Origin: Enorma sp964624825
GTDB taxonomy: Bacteria; Actinomycetota; Coriobacteriia; Coriobacteriales; Coriobacteriaceae
NCBI GenBank assembly: GCA_964624825.1
Contig: CAZUYD010000015.1
Location: forward strand, 1-51,120
DNA length: 51,120 bases
Direction: 5' to 3'
Part shown: positions 43,273-51,120 of the stretch, piece by piece
Numbering within the stretch: the first letter of the stretch is position 1
Layout of the letters: every line of letters starts with the position of its first letter
The notes under the pieces: model-generated
The model's input: the letters and a program-made list of their open reading frames with translations, nothing else
Databases searched by the model: none
Told to the model about the DNA's origin: nothing
Translations under genes and position numbers: made by a program

Positions 43273-44364
43273 ATGATCCACATTGCAACGATCGGCACGA
43301 GCCCCATCACGCAGGACTTCATCGAAGTGGTCAACGCGCACGACCGCGCCAAGTTCGTGGGAACCCTTTCACGCGATGCCGAGCGCGCGGACGCCTTCAC
43401 GCGCGAGCGCGGCGGCATCCGCCCGTTCACCGCGCTCGACGAGCTCGCTTCGAGCGATGAGGTTGATGCGGTCTATCTGGGCAGCCCCAACGCGTTGCAC
43501 GCCGCGCAGGCGCTTGCCTGCATCGCGGGCGGCAAGCACGTAATCGCGGAAAAGCCGTTTGCCGCAAACGAGCGCGAGGCGCGCGCGGTGTTCGAGGCGG
43601 CGGAGGCGGCGGGCGTGGTGGCGCTCGAGGCCATGCGCCCCCTGCACGACCCTGCATTCCATGCGTGCAAAGCGGCATGCGGCAAGCTCGGGCGCATCCG
43701 CCGCGCCAACCTGCGCTTCGGCAAGTTCTCATCGCGATATAGCGAGCTGTGTGCGGGCGCGCGCACCAATATCTTCGACTGCCATATGGCTTCGGGCTCG
43801 CTCATGGACATCGGCGTATATACCGTAGAGCCCATGATCGAGCTCTTTGGGGTGCCTGATGAGATCTACGCAGTGCCCGTATTGCTAGATGAGGACACGC
43901 GCGCGCTCACGCATGGCGCGCTCGATGGTGCCGGAGAGATCGTCGCGCGCTATCCCGACAAACTTGTTACGCTGGATTTCTCTAAGATCACGAACGACAA
44001 CCTTCCCTCGCAAATTGAAGGCGAGGAAGCCACGCTCACATTCGACGGCATCTCAACACCGAGCTGGGCTTCCGTTGCGTATCGTGGGAACGTTTCGCGA
44101 TCGTCGGCAAAGCAGGTGCGCGCGGCGAGCGGGGCGACCACCGAGGACATCGAACTGCCACAGGTTGAAAACACCATGGCGTACGAGCTTGACGATTTCA
44201 TCACGGCGGTTGAAGCGGTGCGCACGGGGAGCAGCCCCCTCGACGCTCCCGCCGGAGTCTATGGAACCGTGAGGCATTTCCGCGACATCACGCTCGCATC
44301 TCTCGCCGTCATGGACGAGGCGCGCCGTCAGATGGGCGTGGCGTTCCCCGCCGACGAGCAGTAG
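43273..44364 (+). CDS. Gfo/Idh/MocA family oxidoreductase
   Basis: NAD(P)-dependent dehydrogenase of 363 aa. The Rossmann N-terminus begins IHIATIGTSPITQDFI, followed by VYLGSPNALHAAQALACIAGGKHVIAEKPFAAN with the family EKP motif near 94-96. The C-terminal domain shows MASGSLMDIGVYTVEPMIELFG and ends in a helix typical of the GFO_IDH_MocA fold. It probably acts on a sugar or cyclitol; the substrate is unknown. AGGAG precedes the ATG at 43273. Confidence 0.92.
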   Translation: MIHIATIGTSPITQDFIEVVNAHDRAKFVGTLSRDAERADAFTRERGGIRPFTALDELASSDEVDAVYLGSPNALHAAQALACIAGGKHVIAEKPFAANEREARAVFEAAEAAGVVALEAMRPLHDPAFHACKAACGKLGRIRRANLRFGKFSSRYSELCAGARTNIFDCHMASGSLMDIGVYTVEPMIELFGVPDEIYAVPVLLDEDTRALTHGALDGAGEIVARYPDKLVTLDFSKITNDNLPSQIEGEEATLTFDGISTPSWASVAYRGNVSRSSAKQVRAASGATTEDIELPQVENTMAYELDDFITAVEAVRTGSSPLDAPAGVYGTVRHFRDITLASLAVMDEARRQMGVAFPADEQ

Positions 44365-44374
44365 GTGCGTTCAC

Positions 44375-44791
44375 ATGGGTATCTTCGACCGCTTCCGTGC
44401 CCGAGCCGACGCTTCCCAGCCCGATGGGCAACCCCAGAAGAGCACGCGGAGCGCCTGCGAGCAGGCTCTCATCGAGGAGTTGCAGGGCATGCTCGCCGCC
44501 GATGCGCAGCGCGTCGTCCGCTATCGCCTGCGCTTCACCGGACGCGTCCAGGGCGTAGGATTTCGCTGGACAAACCAAGGGACGGCACATGAGCTTCACA
44601 TCACCGGCTGGGTGAAAAACCTCGATGATGGGTCGGTCGCGCTCGAGTTCCAGGGAACGGCGGCGCAGCTCATCAAGCATCTCGATGCCGTGCACGCATG
44701 TTACGATCGCATGTACTGCCCCATACTGCTCAAAGAAGCCGTTCGCTGCGATCCGCTCGCTTCCGAGTCCGATTTTTCCGTGCGGTACTAG
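44375..44791 (+). CDS. Acylphosphatase
   Basis: Small enzyme that hydrolyses acyl phosphates. The core is residues about 47-138, with the phosphate-binding loop FTGRVQGVGFRW (catalytic Arg) and WVKNLDDGSVALEFQG (catalytic Asn). The N-terminal 45 residues (MGIFDRFRARADASQ...) are an extension not found in the ~90-aa classical form. It lies 10 nt after the oxidoreductase gene and is probably co-transcribed with it. Its last codons are part of a 66-bp-period duplication. Confidence 0.9.
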   Translation: MGIFDRFRARADASQPDGQPQKSTRSACEQALIEELQGMLAADAQRVVRYRLRFTGRVQGVGFRWTNQGTAHELHITGWVKNLDDGSVALEFQGTAAQLIKHLDAVHACYDRMYCPILLKEAVRCDPLASESDFSVRY

Positions 44792-44884
44792 ACGCGCGGG
44801 GAACTGTGTACCGCACTGCCTCGTGCGACATGGATTGCGCGAAAGGATTGGTACTAAGCGCGGAGAACTGTGTACCGCGCTGCC
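44784..44884. repeat. Two ~36-nt direct repeats at 66-bp period after the acylphosphatase gene
   Basis: Copies at 44784-44820 and 44850-44884 share GGTACTAR, a CGCGGRGAACTGTGTACCGC stretch, then RCTGCC; the second lacks two bases. The first copy contains the acylphosphatase stop codon, so the downstream copy probably arose by duplication of the gene's end. Confidence 0.8.
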
Positions 44885-44938
44885 GCTATCTCGTGTATAA
44901 GCTGGCACCAAGATCGTTCGCGCCGTGTTCTTGCAGAC

Positions 44939-44977
44939 CCCGCCTACAGCTGAGACGCCTCGTCAGCTATAGGCGGG
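44939..44977 (+). terminator. 15-bp hairpin downstream of acylphosphatase
   Basis: CCCGCCTACAGCTGA pairs with TCAGCTATAGGCGGG (one mismatch) across a 9-nt loop. It is the strongest stem in the 400-nt spacer between acylphosphatase and the Fur-family gene and is likely to end the upstream transcript, though no T-run follows. Confidence 0.55.
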
Positions 44978-45040
44978 TCATGCCGTCTGCAACCATTGCC
45001 GTCTTGCGGACGCGTTCAGCCAAAACCTCGCAGGGCGCAC

Positions 45041-45082
45041 GTTTCATGCGCAGACCCTCTGGTTTCATGCGTAGATTCTCTG
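45041..45082. repeat. 21-bp tandem duplication
   Basis: GTTTCATGCGYAGAYYCTCTG occurs at 45041-45061 and 45062-45082 with no gap and three differences. It lies about 110 nt upstream of the Fur-family start, just before the probable promoter. Confidence 0.8.
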
Positions 45083-45128
45083 TGCTCGATTAGTGAGACC
45101 GGTTCCCAATTACTGGAAAATGCTAGTA

Positions 45129-45140
45129 ATATGATCATAT
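45129..45140. promoter_or_regulatory. Fur/PerR-type operator
   Basis: ATATGATCATAT is a perfect 12-bp palindrome in AT-rich DNA (TAGTA on the left, AAGTTTTC on the right), 50 nt upstream of the GTG of a Fur/PerR-family regulator. It resembles the 7-1-7 operators of this family, so autoregulation is likely (inference). Confidence 0.55.
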
Positions 45141-45190
45141 AAGTTTTCTGTTACCGCTCCCGAGATCCGAGTGTAGCGATAGGAGACACC

Positions 45191-45649
45191 GTGACCGTCC
45201 AGCGACGCAACACCCGTCAGCGCAAACTGGTCCTCGAAGCCGTCCGACACCTGCATAACCATCCCACCGCAGACGAGGTGTTCTGTGAGGTTCGCAGGCA
45301 TAACGACCGCATCAGCCGCGGTACCGTCTATCGCAACCTTGCCCTCCTTTCGGAAGATGGCGAGATCCAGATGCTCAAAGCACCGGGCGGAAACCATTTC
45401 GACGACCGCTGCGATGCGCACGCACATCTCCTGTGCACCTCATGTGGTGCGGTGGAAGACGTTGAGCTCCCATATCGAGCCGAGCTTGACGCACACGCCG
45501 CGAGCTCCACACGATACAGCAACGTGTCGCATTACACGTTTTTCGAGGGCACGTGTCCGGCTTGCCAAAAACGCCAGGAGGCGCACGGGCACGTACGTAG
45601 CAAACGCGTATATGGCAAACGCAGCTTCACTTCGGAGGCTTCGGCGTAG
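45191..45649 (+). CDS. Fur/PerR family metalloregulator
   Basis: A 152-aa transcription regulator. The winged-helix half includes RRNTRQRKLVLEAV, HPTADEVFCEVRRH and ISRGTVYRNLALLSEDGEI (recognition helix near 43-57). The metal half has HFDDRCDAHAHLLCTSCGAVEDV and a second CPAC pair, giving the structural CxxC-CxxC zinc site; the HFD-CDAHAH run is PerR/Fur-like. The start is GTG at 45191 after AGGAGA. The last ~25 residues extend beyond the zinc site. It could sense iron or peroxide; which one is undecided. No target other than its own promoter is visible nearby. Confidence 0.92.
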   Translation: MTVQRRNTRQRKLVLEAVRHLHNHPTADEVFCEVRRHNDRISRGTVYRNLALLSEDGEIQMLKAPGGNHFDDRCDAHAHLLCTSCGAVEDVELPYRAELDAHAASSTRYSNVSHYTFFEGTCPACQKRQEAHGHVRSKRVYGKRSFTSEASA

Positions 45650-45845
45650 ACGATGTAGATTCATGCCGTTCTTCATACCCTTGAAGCCCCGGACTGGTCT
45701 TAATTGCGCGAATGGGGAGCATACCCGGCGAGCACCGGTTTCATGGACATGGTTCCTCCTGCCATCTTCTCGCGTGCTTCGATCGCTCGATAGGGCTTAC
45801 GCGGCATCCCGTGCTGTCAGCTCAAACCTGCAACGCCGCCCTAGC

Positions 45846-46034
45846 CGTGTTTCATATGTTTCATGCGATCGTTTCTCAAGTTTGGCGACACTTTTTTCGA
45901 ACATGCCAAGCATATCGGGTGCTGCCGTTAGAAAAAACGCAGGTACAGGCCTTGCCTCTTCTCCGACTACTTTCAAAAACCGCGAAAAGTGTCGCCAAAC
46001 CCGCAAAGTGGTTGCAACTGCCCCATGAAACACG
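45846..46034. repeat. Nested inverted repeat, MITE-like
   Basis: The inner arms GTTTGGCGACACTTTT (45880-45895) and AAAAGTGTCGCCAAAC (45985-46000) are exact reverse complements of 16 bp. The outer arms CGTGTTTCAT (45846-45855) and ATGAAACACG (46025-46034) match over 10 bp. About 90 nt lie inside, with no coding frame. The whole 45650-46140 stretch is non-coding. The symmetry suggests a small non-autonomous mobile element or a large cruciform; no target-site duplication was found. Confidence 0.65.
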
Positions 46035-46140
46035 CCGCAAGACGTGAAAATCGGTGTCCCTGCTGTCCCGATTGGGGTTGGCGTCCTGTCAGAGCGCCTT
46101 TTTGTCCGAGGTGCCCCCGCTAAGGCCTTTGCATTGACTG

Positions 46141-46189
46141 AAAAATAGCCCGGACAACCTCGCCGCATCCGCTCATGGCTCTCCGGGCT
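46141..46189 (-). terminator. Rho-independent terminator of the FKBP gene
   Basis: Read on the minus strand, AGCCCGGA and TCCGGGCT form a perfect 8-bp stem around a 27-nt loop and are followed by ATTTTTC. It lies about 50 nt beyond the FKBP stop codon. Confidence 0.65.
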
Positions 46190-46240
46190 GCTCTGCACAT
46201 CAAGTATGACAAGGTAGATAGGTTGCCAGCAGCAGCAAAC

Positions 46241-46672
46241 TCACGCCTCAACGACCTCGACAAGCTCGATATCGAAATTCAAATCCTTACCCGCAAGTTC
46301 GTGGTTTGCATCGAGCACAACGCCCGAATCGCTCACCTTAAGCACCGTGGCGGGCACCGGCGAACCACCCGGGCCGGTGAGGAAGAGCTTGTCGCCGGCG
46401 GAGATTTGATCGATATGAGGCACCTGCGATGCGGGAAACTCCAGGATGAGGTCGTTGCGGTATTCGCCATAGGCATCCGCTGCGGGAATGTGCACCGTCT
46501 TCTTCTCCCCGACCTCCATATCGAGCACGGCGGCATCGAAGCCAGCGATCATCTGATGGGCGCCGCAGGTGAACTCCAGCGTCTCGCCGCGGTCGTATGA
46601 ACTATCAAACTGCGTACCGTCATCGAGCGTACCCCGATAATGCACGCGAACCGTCTTGCCTTCGTTGGACAT
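46241..46672 (-). CDS. FKBP-type peptidyl-prolyl isomerase, SlyD/SlpA-like
   Basis: A 143-aa cytoplasmic proline isomerase/chaperone. It opens VRVHYRGTLDDGTQFDSSY and has the flap-type insert FPASQVPHIDQISAGDKLFLTG (about 85-106) seen in SlyD/SlpA, then NHELAGKDLNFDIELVEV. There is no His-rich tail, which points to SlpA rather than SlyD. It is divergent from a metallopeptidase gene 180 nt away; promoters for both lie in 46673-46853, where I found no clear boxes. Confidence 0.93.
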   Translation of the reverse strand: MSNEGKTVRVHYRGTLDDGTQFDSSYDRGETLEFTCGAHQMIAGFDAAVLDMEVGEKKTVHIPAADAYGEYRNDLILEFPASQVPHIDQISAGDKLFLTGPGGSPVPATVLKVSDSGVVLDANHELAGKDLNFDIELVEVVEA

Positions 46673-46853
46673 CTTGTTCCTATCTCTCGTCGTCCTAGCC
46701 CGCCAGGCGCGAGCAACGCGCCCTGCACGGGCAGTGACCGTTCAGTATACCCGCATTTGCATTGAGGCGTCTCCTCGCTTCTCGCACCAGAAATGAAAGA
46801 TGGCTCGGTGCGGGCGCTATACTTGAGGCAGCGCAACAAGAAACGGAAGTACC

Positions 46854-47633
46854 ATGCCGAAACGTCCGCAGGCAGCAAGCCGAACAGGAGATGCCCCCGT
46901 TATCTATACCGTCGACACCGCACAGGCGGGTCGCATCCCCGTCGCGGTAACCCGAAAACGGGTGAAGAACCTCAACCTGCGCGTAAGACCCGATGGAAGC
47001 GCGTTCGCAAGCGCGCCCCGACACGTCAGCGACGCACGGGTGCAGCAATTTCTCGACGCGCACGCCGGCTGGATCGCCACCCGCGTGCTGCGCGCCCGCA
47101 CGCGCGCCGCACATGAAACGTCCGCTGACGCGCTGAAAACCGTTCCGCTCTGGGGCACGCTCATCCCGCTCGACGAAGTCCTTGCGAAGTCTCCGGTGCG
47201 AACCGGACGAGATGCCCTCGGCGGCTCATCGGGCACGACGGCAGACCAAGCGCAGGCAGATGCCGCGATCGTTGCGCTGTATCGCTTCGAGGTCGCGCAG
47301 GTTCTTCCCGATGTCGCAGCCGAAATGGAGCAGCGCACGGGTACCCACGCCGACGGGTGGCAGATACGCGTCATGAAGACGCGCTGGGGATCGTGCACGC
47401 CGCGCACCAGGCGCATTCGCATTAACGCGCAACTCGCCGCCTATCCGCCCGCGTGCCTTTCCTATGTTGTCGCCCATGAGTTATGCCATCTCATAGAGCC
47501 GAGCCATGATGAGCGCTTCTACATGCTGCTCGATGCCTACAGCCCCGGTCACCGCGATGCGGCCGCGCTCTTAAAGCGCTCGGCACGCGACGTTGCGATG
47601 CGCGCAAATCAACCGGGTTCGCAAGACAGCTAG
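46854..47633 (+). CDS. YgjP/SprT-like zinc metallopeptidase (DUF45, M48 relative)
   Basis: A 259-aa protein. The zinc site is VVAHELCHLIEPSHDERFY (HExxH-like HELCH plus a downstream Glu/His), preceded by MKTRWGSCT, both diagnostic of the YgjP/DUF45 family. The N-terminal strand region (IPVAVTRKRVKNLNLRVRPDGSAFASAP) is also typical. A polar insert near residues 105-130 is poorly conserved. The start at 46854 follows CGGAAG. The cellular substrate is not known. It is convergent with folB, 17 nt apart. Confidence 0.88.
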   Translation: MPKRPQAASRTGDAPVIYTVDTAQAGRIPVAVTRKRVKNLNLRVRPDGSAFASAPRHVSDARVQQFLDAHAGWIATRVLRARTRAAHETSADALKTVPLWGTLIPLDEVLAKSPVRTGRDALGGSSGTTADQAQADAAIVALYRFEVAQVLPDVAAEMEQRTGTHADGWQIRVMKTRWGSCTPRTRRIRINAQLAAYPPACLSYVVAHELCHLIEPSHDERFYMLLDAYSPGHRDAAALLKRSARDVAMRANQPGSQDS

Positions 47634-47650
47634 CGCTTGTCGTAAGGGCG

Positions 47651-48139
47651 TTACCGCGAGCGCTCAATCTCGACCGCGACCCCCTTCATCGGAAGGCCGA
47701 TCGGCGCCCAGGGCTTCTCAACCTTCACGCGCACGCCCACGAGCTCCGGATACGAATGCAGCAGCTCGCCAGCGAGCGCCTCGGCTGCCGCCTCGATCAA
47801 CTTGAACGTATTGGTACGCATAAACCTATCGATGAGCCGGCATACGCTCGCATAGTCGATCGAATCGTCCAGCTCGTCGCTTACACCGGCCGCATGTAAA
47901 TAGGTGTACAGCGTTGCCGAGACCACGAACTTTTGGCCAAGTTCCGTCTCGGCGGCATACACCCCGTGATTGGCAAAAACCTCAAGCCCATCGATGATAA
48001 CCCTATCCGCCCGGTTCAAGACCGCGCGATCGGCCGGTGCGATCGCGCGGCGCGCCGCGGGCACACCCGTTCCGCTTCGCTGCGCCAGGGTCGTCTCTTC
48101 GCCGTTTGAGGTGTCCTCTGGAAGATGCTTCGTCGCCAT
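47651..48139 (-). CDS. folB: Dihydroneopterin aldolase-family protein
   Basis: A FolB-domain protein of 162 aa. The core from about residue 45 reads DRVIIDGLEVFANHGVYAAETELGQKFVV (catalytic-type Glu and Tyr in the NHGVYAAE region), then SIDYASVCRLIDRFM, LIEAAAEALAGELL and VRVKVEKPWAPIG with the conserved KP. FolB cleaves dihydroneopterin in folate synthesis. The first 44 residues are an unusual polar extension; the start at 48139 is kept because AAGGAAAG precedes it. No other folate gene is in the window. Confidence 0.88.
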   Translation of the reverse strand: MATKHLPEDTSNGEETTLAQRSGTGVPAARRAIAPADRAVLNRADRVIIDGLEVFANHGVYAAETELGQKFVVSATLYTYLHAAGVSDELDDSIDYASVCRLIDRFMRTNTFKLIEAAAEALAGELLHSYPELVGVRVKVEKPWAPIGLPMKGVAVEIERSR

Positions 48140-48269
48140 ATCGTTCGCTTTCCTTACAAAACGCCACGCACGCCGTGGCAAGACGCTGTTCCGCCTTGCC
48201 CTATACCCAAATTGCAAAACCAGCTGGCGGCGCCACGGTAAAAGACGCGGGGAAACCAGAAGTCCGAGA

Positions 48270-48806
48270 CTACACCGCAATCGATAGGTTCTTCTTCTCG
48301 TCGCTCCAAACACAAGCCCCCCGCACCGCGGGCGCACAGGCAAAGCAGGGGCGTGACGCCTTGTCTGCCCGATACAGTAGCTCCTCAAGCGAGGTGGCGT
48401 CGGAGCGAAGGCGCCGGTGCCCACGGATCGCCGTGCATATCGCCGCGCGCTCCTCGTCGCAAAATCGCTGCGGCGCAGGCAGGGCGTCTAGTATCTCCCC
48501 GGCAAGACGAGCTCCGGCGCGCTCGTGAGGCTCCCCGTGCTCATACTGCTCCGCCTTGCCGATATCGTGCAGCAAAGCCGTGGCGTACACGAGATCGCGA
48601 CTAAGGCCAAGCTCCCGTTCAAGGCTCAAGGCCCACATGATGCGCGCCGTATCGAGCAGGTGGCGCACATCGTGGCGGCAAAATTGCCGGTCGGCTTCAA
48701 GGGCTTCAAGCCGCCTATACTCATGCTGATAGCGCGCGCTGTTCCAGATAGCATCGACGCGCGGCATCGAAGGAATCCCGTGCATATGAAGCGCCGTCTC
48801 TCCCAC
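48270..48806 (-). CDS. HD-domain phosphohydrolase
   Basis: Metal-dependent phosphohydrolase of about 179 aa. The HD signature is visible as CRHDVRHLLDTARIMW (first His), ALLHDIGKAEQYEHG (the HD pair) and ICTAIRGHRR with a later D (YRADKAS). The CxxCxxxxxxxC-like tail near the end is unusual. The start is uncertain: GTG at 48806 has GAGG upstream; TTG at 48812 and ATG at 48785 are alternatives. It is upstream of folB on the same strand. The nucleotide substrate is unknown. Confidence 0.85.
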   Translation of the reverse strand: MGETALHMHGIPSMPRVDAIWNSARYQHEYRRLEALEADRQFCRHDVRHLLDTARIMWALSLERELGLSRDLVYATALLHDIGKAEQYEHGEPHERAGARLAGEILDALPAPQRFCDEERAAICTAIRGHRRLRSDATSLEELLYRADKASRPCFACAPAVRGACVWSDEKKNLSIAV

Positions 48807-48829
48807 CGTCAACCTCGCTCATCCCGCGC

Positions 48830-48862
48830 ATGGTAATCTAACGCCTGGCGTTAGATTACCAT
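48830..48862 (-). terminator. Hairpin beyond nrdG, copy 2 of a dispersed element
   Basis: ATGGTAATCTAACGCC and GGCGTTAGATTACCAT are exact reverse complements separated by one base, and one more C-G pair extends the stem. It starts 7 nt beyond the nrdG stop codon, at nearly the same distance as the related hairpin beyond pgi. Confidence 0.7.
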
Positions 48863-48869
48863 GTAGCGG

Positions 48870-49481
48870 CTACATCGTGTGCGTGGTATAGACCTGCTCG
48901 TCCTGCCAAGGCCGGACGGCTTCGGCAAGCGAACAGCCGCAATCGGCCGCCGCGGCGCGCGTCGCGTTCAGATCGATAACGCGCTGGTTGGACGAACCGT
49001 GAAACCGAAGCGAAATATCGTAGAGCTCCTGCACCCAAGGGCCGTCGACGAGGATATCGATGCAGTCGAGCAGCCGATCGGTCACCTCGATATAGTGAGA
49101 CGCACCCGGCATGAGCTCATCGAGGGTGTCTCCCGTGAAACACCATATGGTCTTGGGGTGCGCAGCACCCGAGCTGCGCGACGTATTCCCCTCACGCGGA
49201 AAGCGCGCGCGAACGCGCTCGATGAAATCGACAAGCCCCCGTTGGTTCTCGGGTTCCATGGGTTCGCCGCCGAGCACGGTGAGGCCGTCGCAGAATGGAT
49301 GCTCAAGGCTCTCGATGATCTTATCCTCGACCTCGCGCGTGAAGGGCTCGCCCGCGGCAAAGCTCCAGGCTCCCGAATTGAAACACCCCGGGCACCCGCG
49401 CCGGCACCCGCTCACGAAAAGCGAGGTGCGCACGCCCTCGCCGTTGGCGATGTCGGAATACTTGATCTTTGCGTAATTCAT
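48870..49481 (-). CDS. nrdG: Anaerobic ribonucleotide reductase activating protein
   Basis: Radical SAM enzyme (203 aa) that installs the glycyl radical on NrdD. The cluster motif is CRRGCPGC (CxxxCxxC) near residues 26-33, following IKYSDIANGEGVRTSLFVSG; VLGGEPMEPEN and an IDILVDGPW segment complete the family pattern. The start at 49481 (MNYAKIK) is supported by similarity to other NrdG proteins; a GTG 9 nt upstream is possible. It follows nrdD after 236 nt without a recognised structure. Confidence 0.93.
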   Translation of the reverse strand: MNYAKIKYSDIANGEGVRTSLFVSGCRRGCPGCFNSGAWSFAAGEPFTREVEDKIIESLEHPFCDGLTVLGGEPMEPENQRGLVDFIERVRARFPREGNTSRSSGAAHPKTIWCFTGDTLDELMPGASHYIEVTDRLLDCIDILVDGPWVQELYDISLRFHGSSNQRVIDLNATRAAAADCGCSLAEAVRPWQDEQVYTTHTM

Positions 49482-49717
49482 AACCTTCACAACCGACCAT
49501 CGAGCTCGGAACCGACGAATAAGACCGCACGCCACGGCGATCTTCACATCTGAACCATATAGGTGCCGCACAAGATACCTGGCAAGACGCCCCTGCAGCT
49601 ATAAGCGAGCCGGAGCCACCCCGCAGGACGCTTCCCGCAGCCGGTAAGGTAAAACCAAACCGCCCAAGAACCGCATCCGAAAGGGCATGCCCCGACCCAT
49701 ACCGTCGCGTTCGGTTC

Positions 49718-51120
49718 CTACAGGTGCAGCACCCGGTCGCGAATCTCTTCCGTGCGGCCCTGGTTCCAATACTGCGTCCCAATGTAGCCGCAGGTACGAC
49801 GCGCGACGTTCATCTTCTCCTGATCGCGGTTCCCGCAGTTGGGGCACTCCCACACCAACTTGCCGTCGTCTTCCACGATGCGGATCTCGCCGTCATACCC
49901 ACAGACCTGACAATAATCGCTCTTGGTGTTGAGCTCCGCGTACATGATGTTCTCGTAGATGTACTGCATCACGCGAATGACCGCCTTGAGGTTGTCCTGC
50001 ATGTTGGGTACCTCGACGTAGGAAATCGCGCCGCCCGGCGAAAGCGCCTGGAACTCGCTTTCGAACTTCAGCTTGTCGAAGGCATCGATCTCTTCAGAAA
50101 CATGCACGTGATAGCTGTTCGTGATGTACCCCTTGTCCGTCACGCCCGGGATGATGCCGAAACGGCGCTGCAGGCACTTCGCGAACTTGTACGTCGTGGA
50201 CTCAAGCGGCGTACCGTAAATGGAATAATCGATGTCCTCGGCCGCCTTCCACGTGGCGCACGCATCATTCATATGCTGCATGACCGCGAGTGCAAAACCC
50301 TTGCCGTGGTCATCGGTGTGGCTGGCGCCGGTCATGCACTTGACGCACTCATAGAGGCCCGCGTAGCCCAGGCTGATGGTGGAATACCCGCCATAGAGCA
50401 GCTTATCGATGGTCTCGCCCTTATCGAGCCGCGCGAGCGCACCATACTGCCACAGGATGGGCGCCGCATCGGAAAGCGTGCCCTTCAAACGTTCATGGCG
50501 GCAGCGCAGAGCCCTGTGGCAGAGCTCCAGGCGCTCGTCGAAGATCTTCCAGAACTCGTCCTCGTCGCCACCGGAGGAAAGCGCCACATCGGGCAGATTG
50601 ATGGTCACCACGCCCTGGTTGAAGCGGCCGTAGTACTTGGGCTTGCCCGGCTCGTAGTTCTTGGCGCGCGCCACGTTGTCGAAGCCGTTGCCCGAACGGT
50701 CGGGCGTGAGGAAGCTACGGCAGCCCATGCAGGTGTAGACGTCGCCCTCGCCGGGCTTCTCGCCCGCCGACAGCTTGAGCTCGCGCATCTTCTTCGCAGA
50801 GATGTAATCGGGCACCATGCGCTTGGCGGTGCATTTGGCCGCGAGCTGCGTCAGGTAGAAGTAGGGGCTGTCCTCGTAGACGTTATCCTCGTCGAGCACG
50901 TAGATGAGCTTGGGGAACGCCGGGGTGATCCACACGCCGGCCTCGTTTTTCACACCCTCATAGCGCTGGCGAAGCGTCTCTTCGATGATCATGGCCAGAT
51001 CGCGCTTCTCGGCCTCGGAGCGTGCCTCGCCCAGATACATGAACACGGTCACGAAGGGTGCCTGCCCGTTCGTGGTCATAAGGGTCACGACCTGGTACTG
51101 GATGGTCTGCACGCCGCGGC
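49718..51120 (-). CDS. nrdD: Anaerobic ribonucleoside-triphosphate reductase (N-terminus outside window)
   Basis: Class III reductase that makes deoxynucleotides without oxygen; about 467 C-terminal residues are visible. The zinc site is CQVCGYDG...CPNCGN near the end, and the glycyl-radical site is RRTCGYIGTQYWNQGRTEEI, with the radical Gly in the TCGYIG segment. Upstream segments include CMGCRSFLT and FNQGVVTINLPD, which contain active-site Cys and Asn residues. The gene runs off the right edge, so ATP-cone domains cannot be judged. Together with nrdG it indicates an anaerobic host. Confidence 0.95.
   Translation of the reverse strand, partial: RGVQTIQYQVVTLMTTNGQAPFVTVFMYLGEARSEAEKRDLAMIIEETLRQRYEGVKNEAGVWITPAFPKLIYVLDEDNVYEDSPYFYLTQLAAKCTAKRMVPDYISAKKMRELKLSAGEKPGEGDVYTCMGCRSFLTPDRSGNGFDNVARAKNYEPGKPKYYGRFNQGVVTINLPDVALSSGGDEDEFWKIFDERLELCHRALRCRHERLKGTLSDAAPILWQYGALARLDKGETIDKLLYGGYSTISLGYAGLYECVKCMTGASHTDDHGKGFALAVMQHMNDACATWKAAEDIDYSIYGTPLESTTYKFAKCLQRRFGIIPGVTDKGYITNSYHVHVSEEIDAFDKLKFESEFQALSPGGAISYVEVPNMQDNLKAVIRVMQYIYENIMYAELNTKSDYCQVCGYDGEIRIVEDDGKLVWECPNCGNRDQEKMNVARRTCGYIGTQYWNQGRTEEIRDRVLHL

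Noticed and set aside
44939..44977. Riboswitch in front of the Fur-family gene
   Set aside because: The hairpin is a single stem with no conserved multi-helix core and lies far from the start; a terminator of the upstream gene explains it better.
49482..49717. Cobalamin or other riboswitch between nrdD and nrdG
   Set aside because: No B12-box or other conserved core found on the minus strand.

Overview
The window reads as chromosome of a high-GC actinobacterium. The gene content fits an anaerobic or fermentative gut member of the Coriobacteriia (Collinsella-like): class III ribonucleotide reductase, an acetylase-type diaminopimelate pathway, an EttA-type ABC-F protein, an iron alcohol dehydrogenase and a ferredoxin-type aldo/keto reductase. 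This placement is inferred from gene content and composition, not from a search. There are no rRNA or tRNA genes and no transposase. Two 100-N assembly gaps (2910-3009 and 16458-16557) interrupt the sequence.

Layout. 1-7000: lysine/diaminopimelate cluster. A lysine riboswitch precedes lysA-dapA-dapB-dapH on the plus strand; an M20 deacetylase and an aminotransferase flank it on the minus strand, so every step after dihydrodipicolinate up to lysine except the epimerase is represented. 7000-14900: NAD synthetase, two uncharacterised proteins (one Ser-rich membrane protein, one with a low-complexity centre), an AlkD-like glycosylase and EttA. 14900-18400: a gene-poor, lower-GC accessory stretch with an HxlR regulator divergent from an NTF2-like protein, a YczE-like membrane protein, a gap and several direct repeats. 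18400-23620: TcdA, TatD, HAD phosphatase, EamA transporter and glucose-6-phosphate isomerase. 23780-34590: a minus-strand peptide-scavenging locus with a dipeptide epimerase, a transglutaminase-like protein, a complete Dpp/Opp importer, and two binding-protein genes that share a 1588-bp stretch read as identical. 34600-36630: an SOS-type Y-family polymerase plus YolD cassette behind a LexA-like box. 36780-44790: HAD phosphatase, HMA protein, iron alcohol dehydrogenase, endonuclease IV, aldo/keto reductase, RNase HI, Gfo/Idh/MocA oxidoreductase, acylphosphatase. 44790-51120: a Fur/PerR regulator with its own operator, a repeat-rich spacer, FKBP isomerase, YgjP-like metallopeptidase, FolB, HD hydrolase, and nrdG-nrdD running off the right edge.

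The genes themselves are mostly recognisable. The unexplained structure is between them: two arrays of degenerate repeats phased at 20 bp that end at the stop codons of minus-strand genes, three loci with ~36-nt direct repeats at a 66-67 bp period, a hairpin repeated 6-7 nt beyond the stop codons of pgi and nrdG, and a nested inverted repeat near 45.9 kb.
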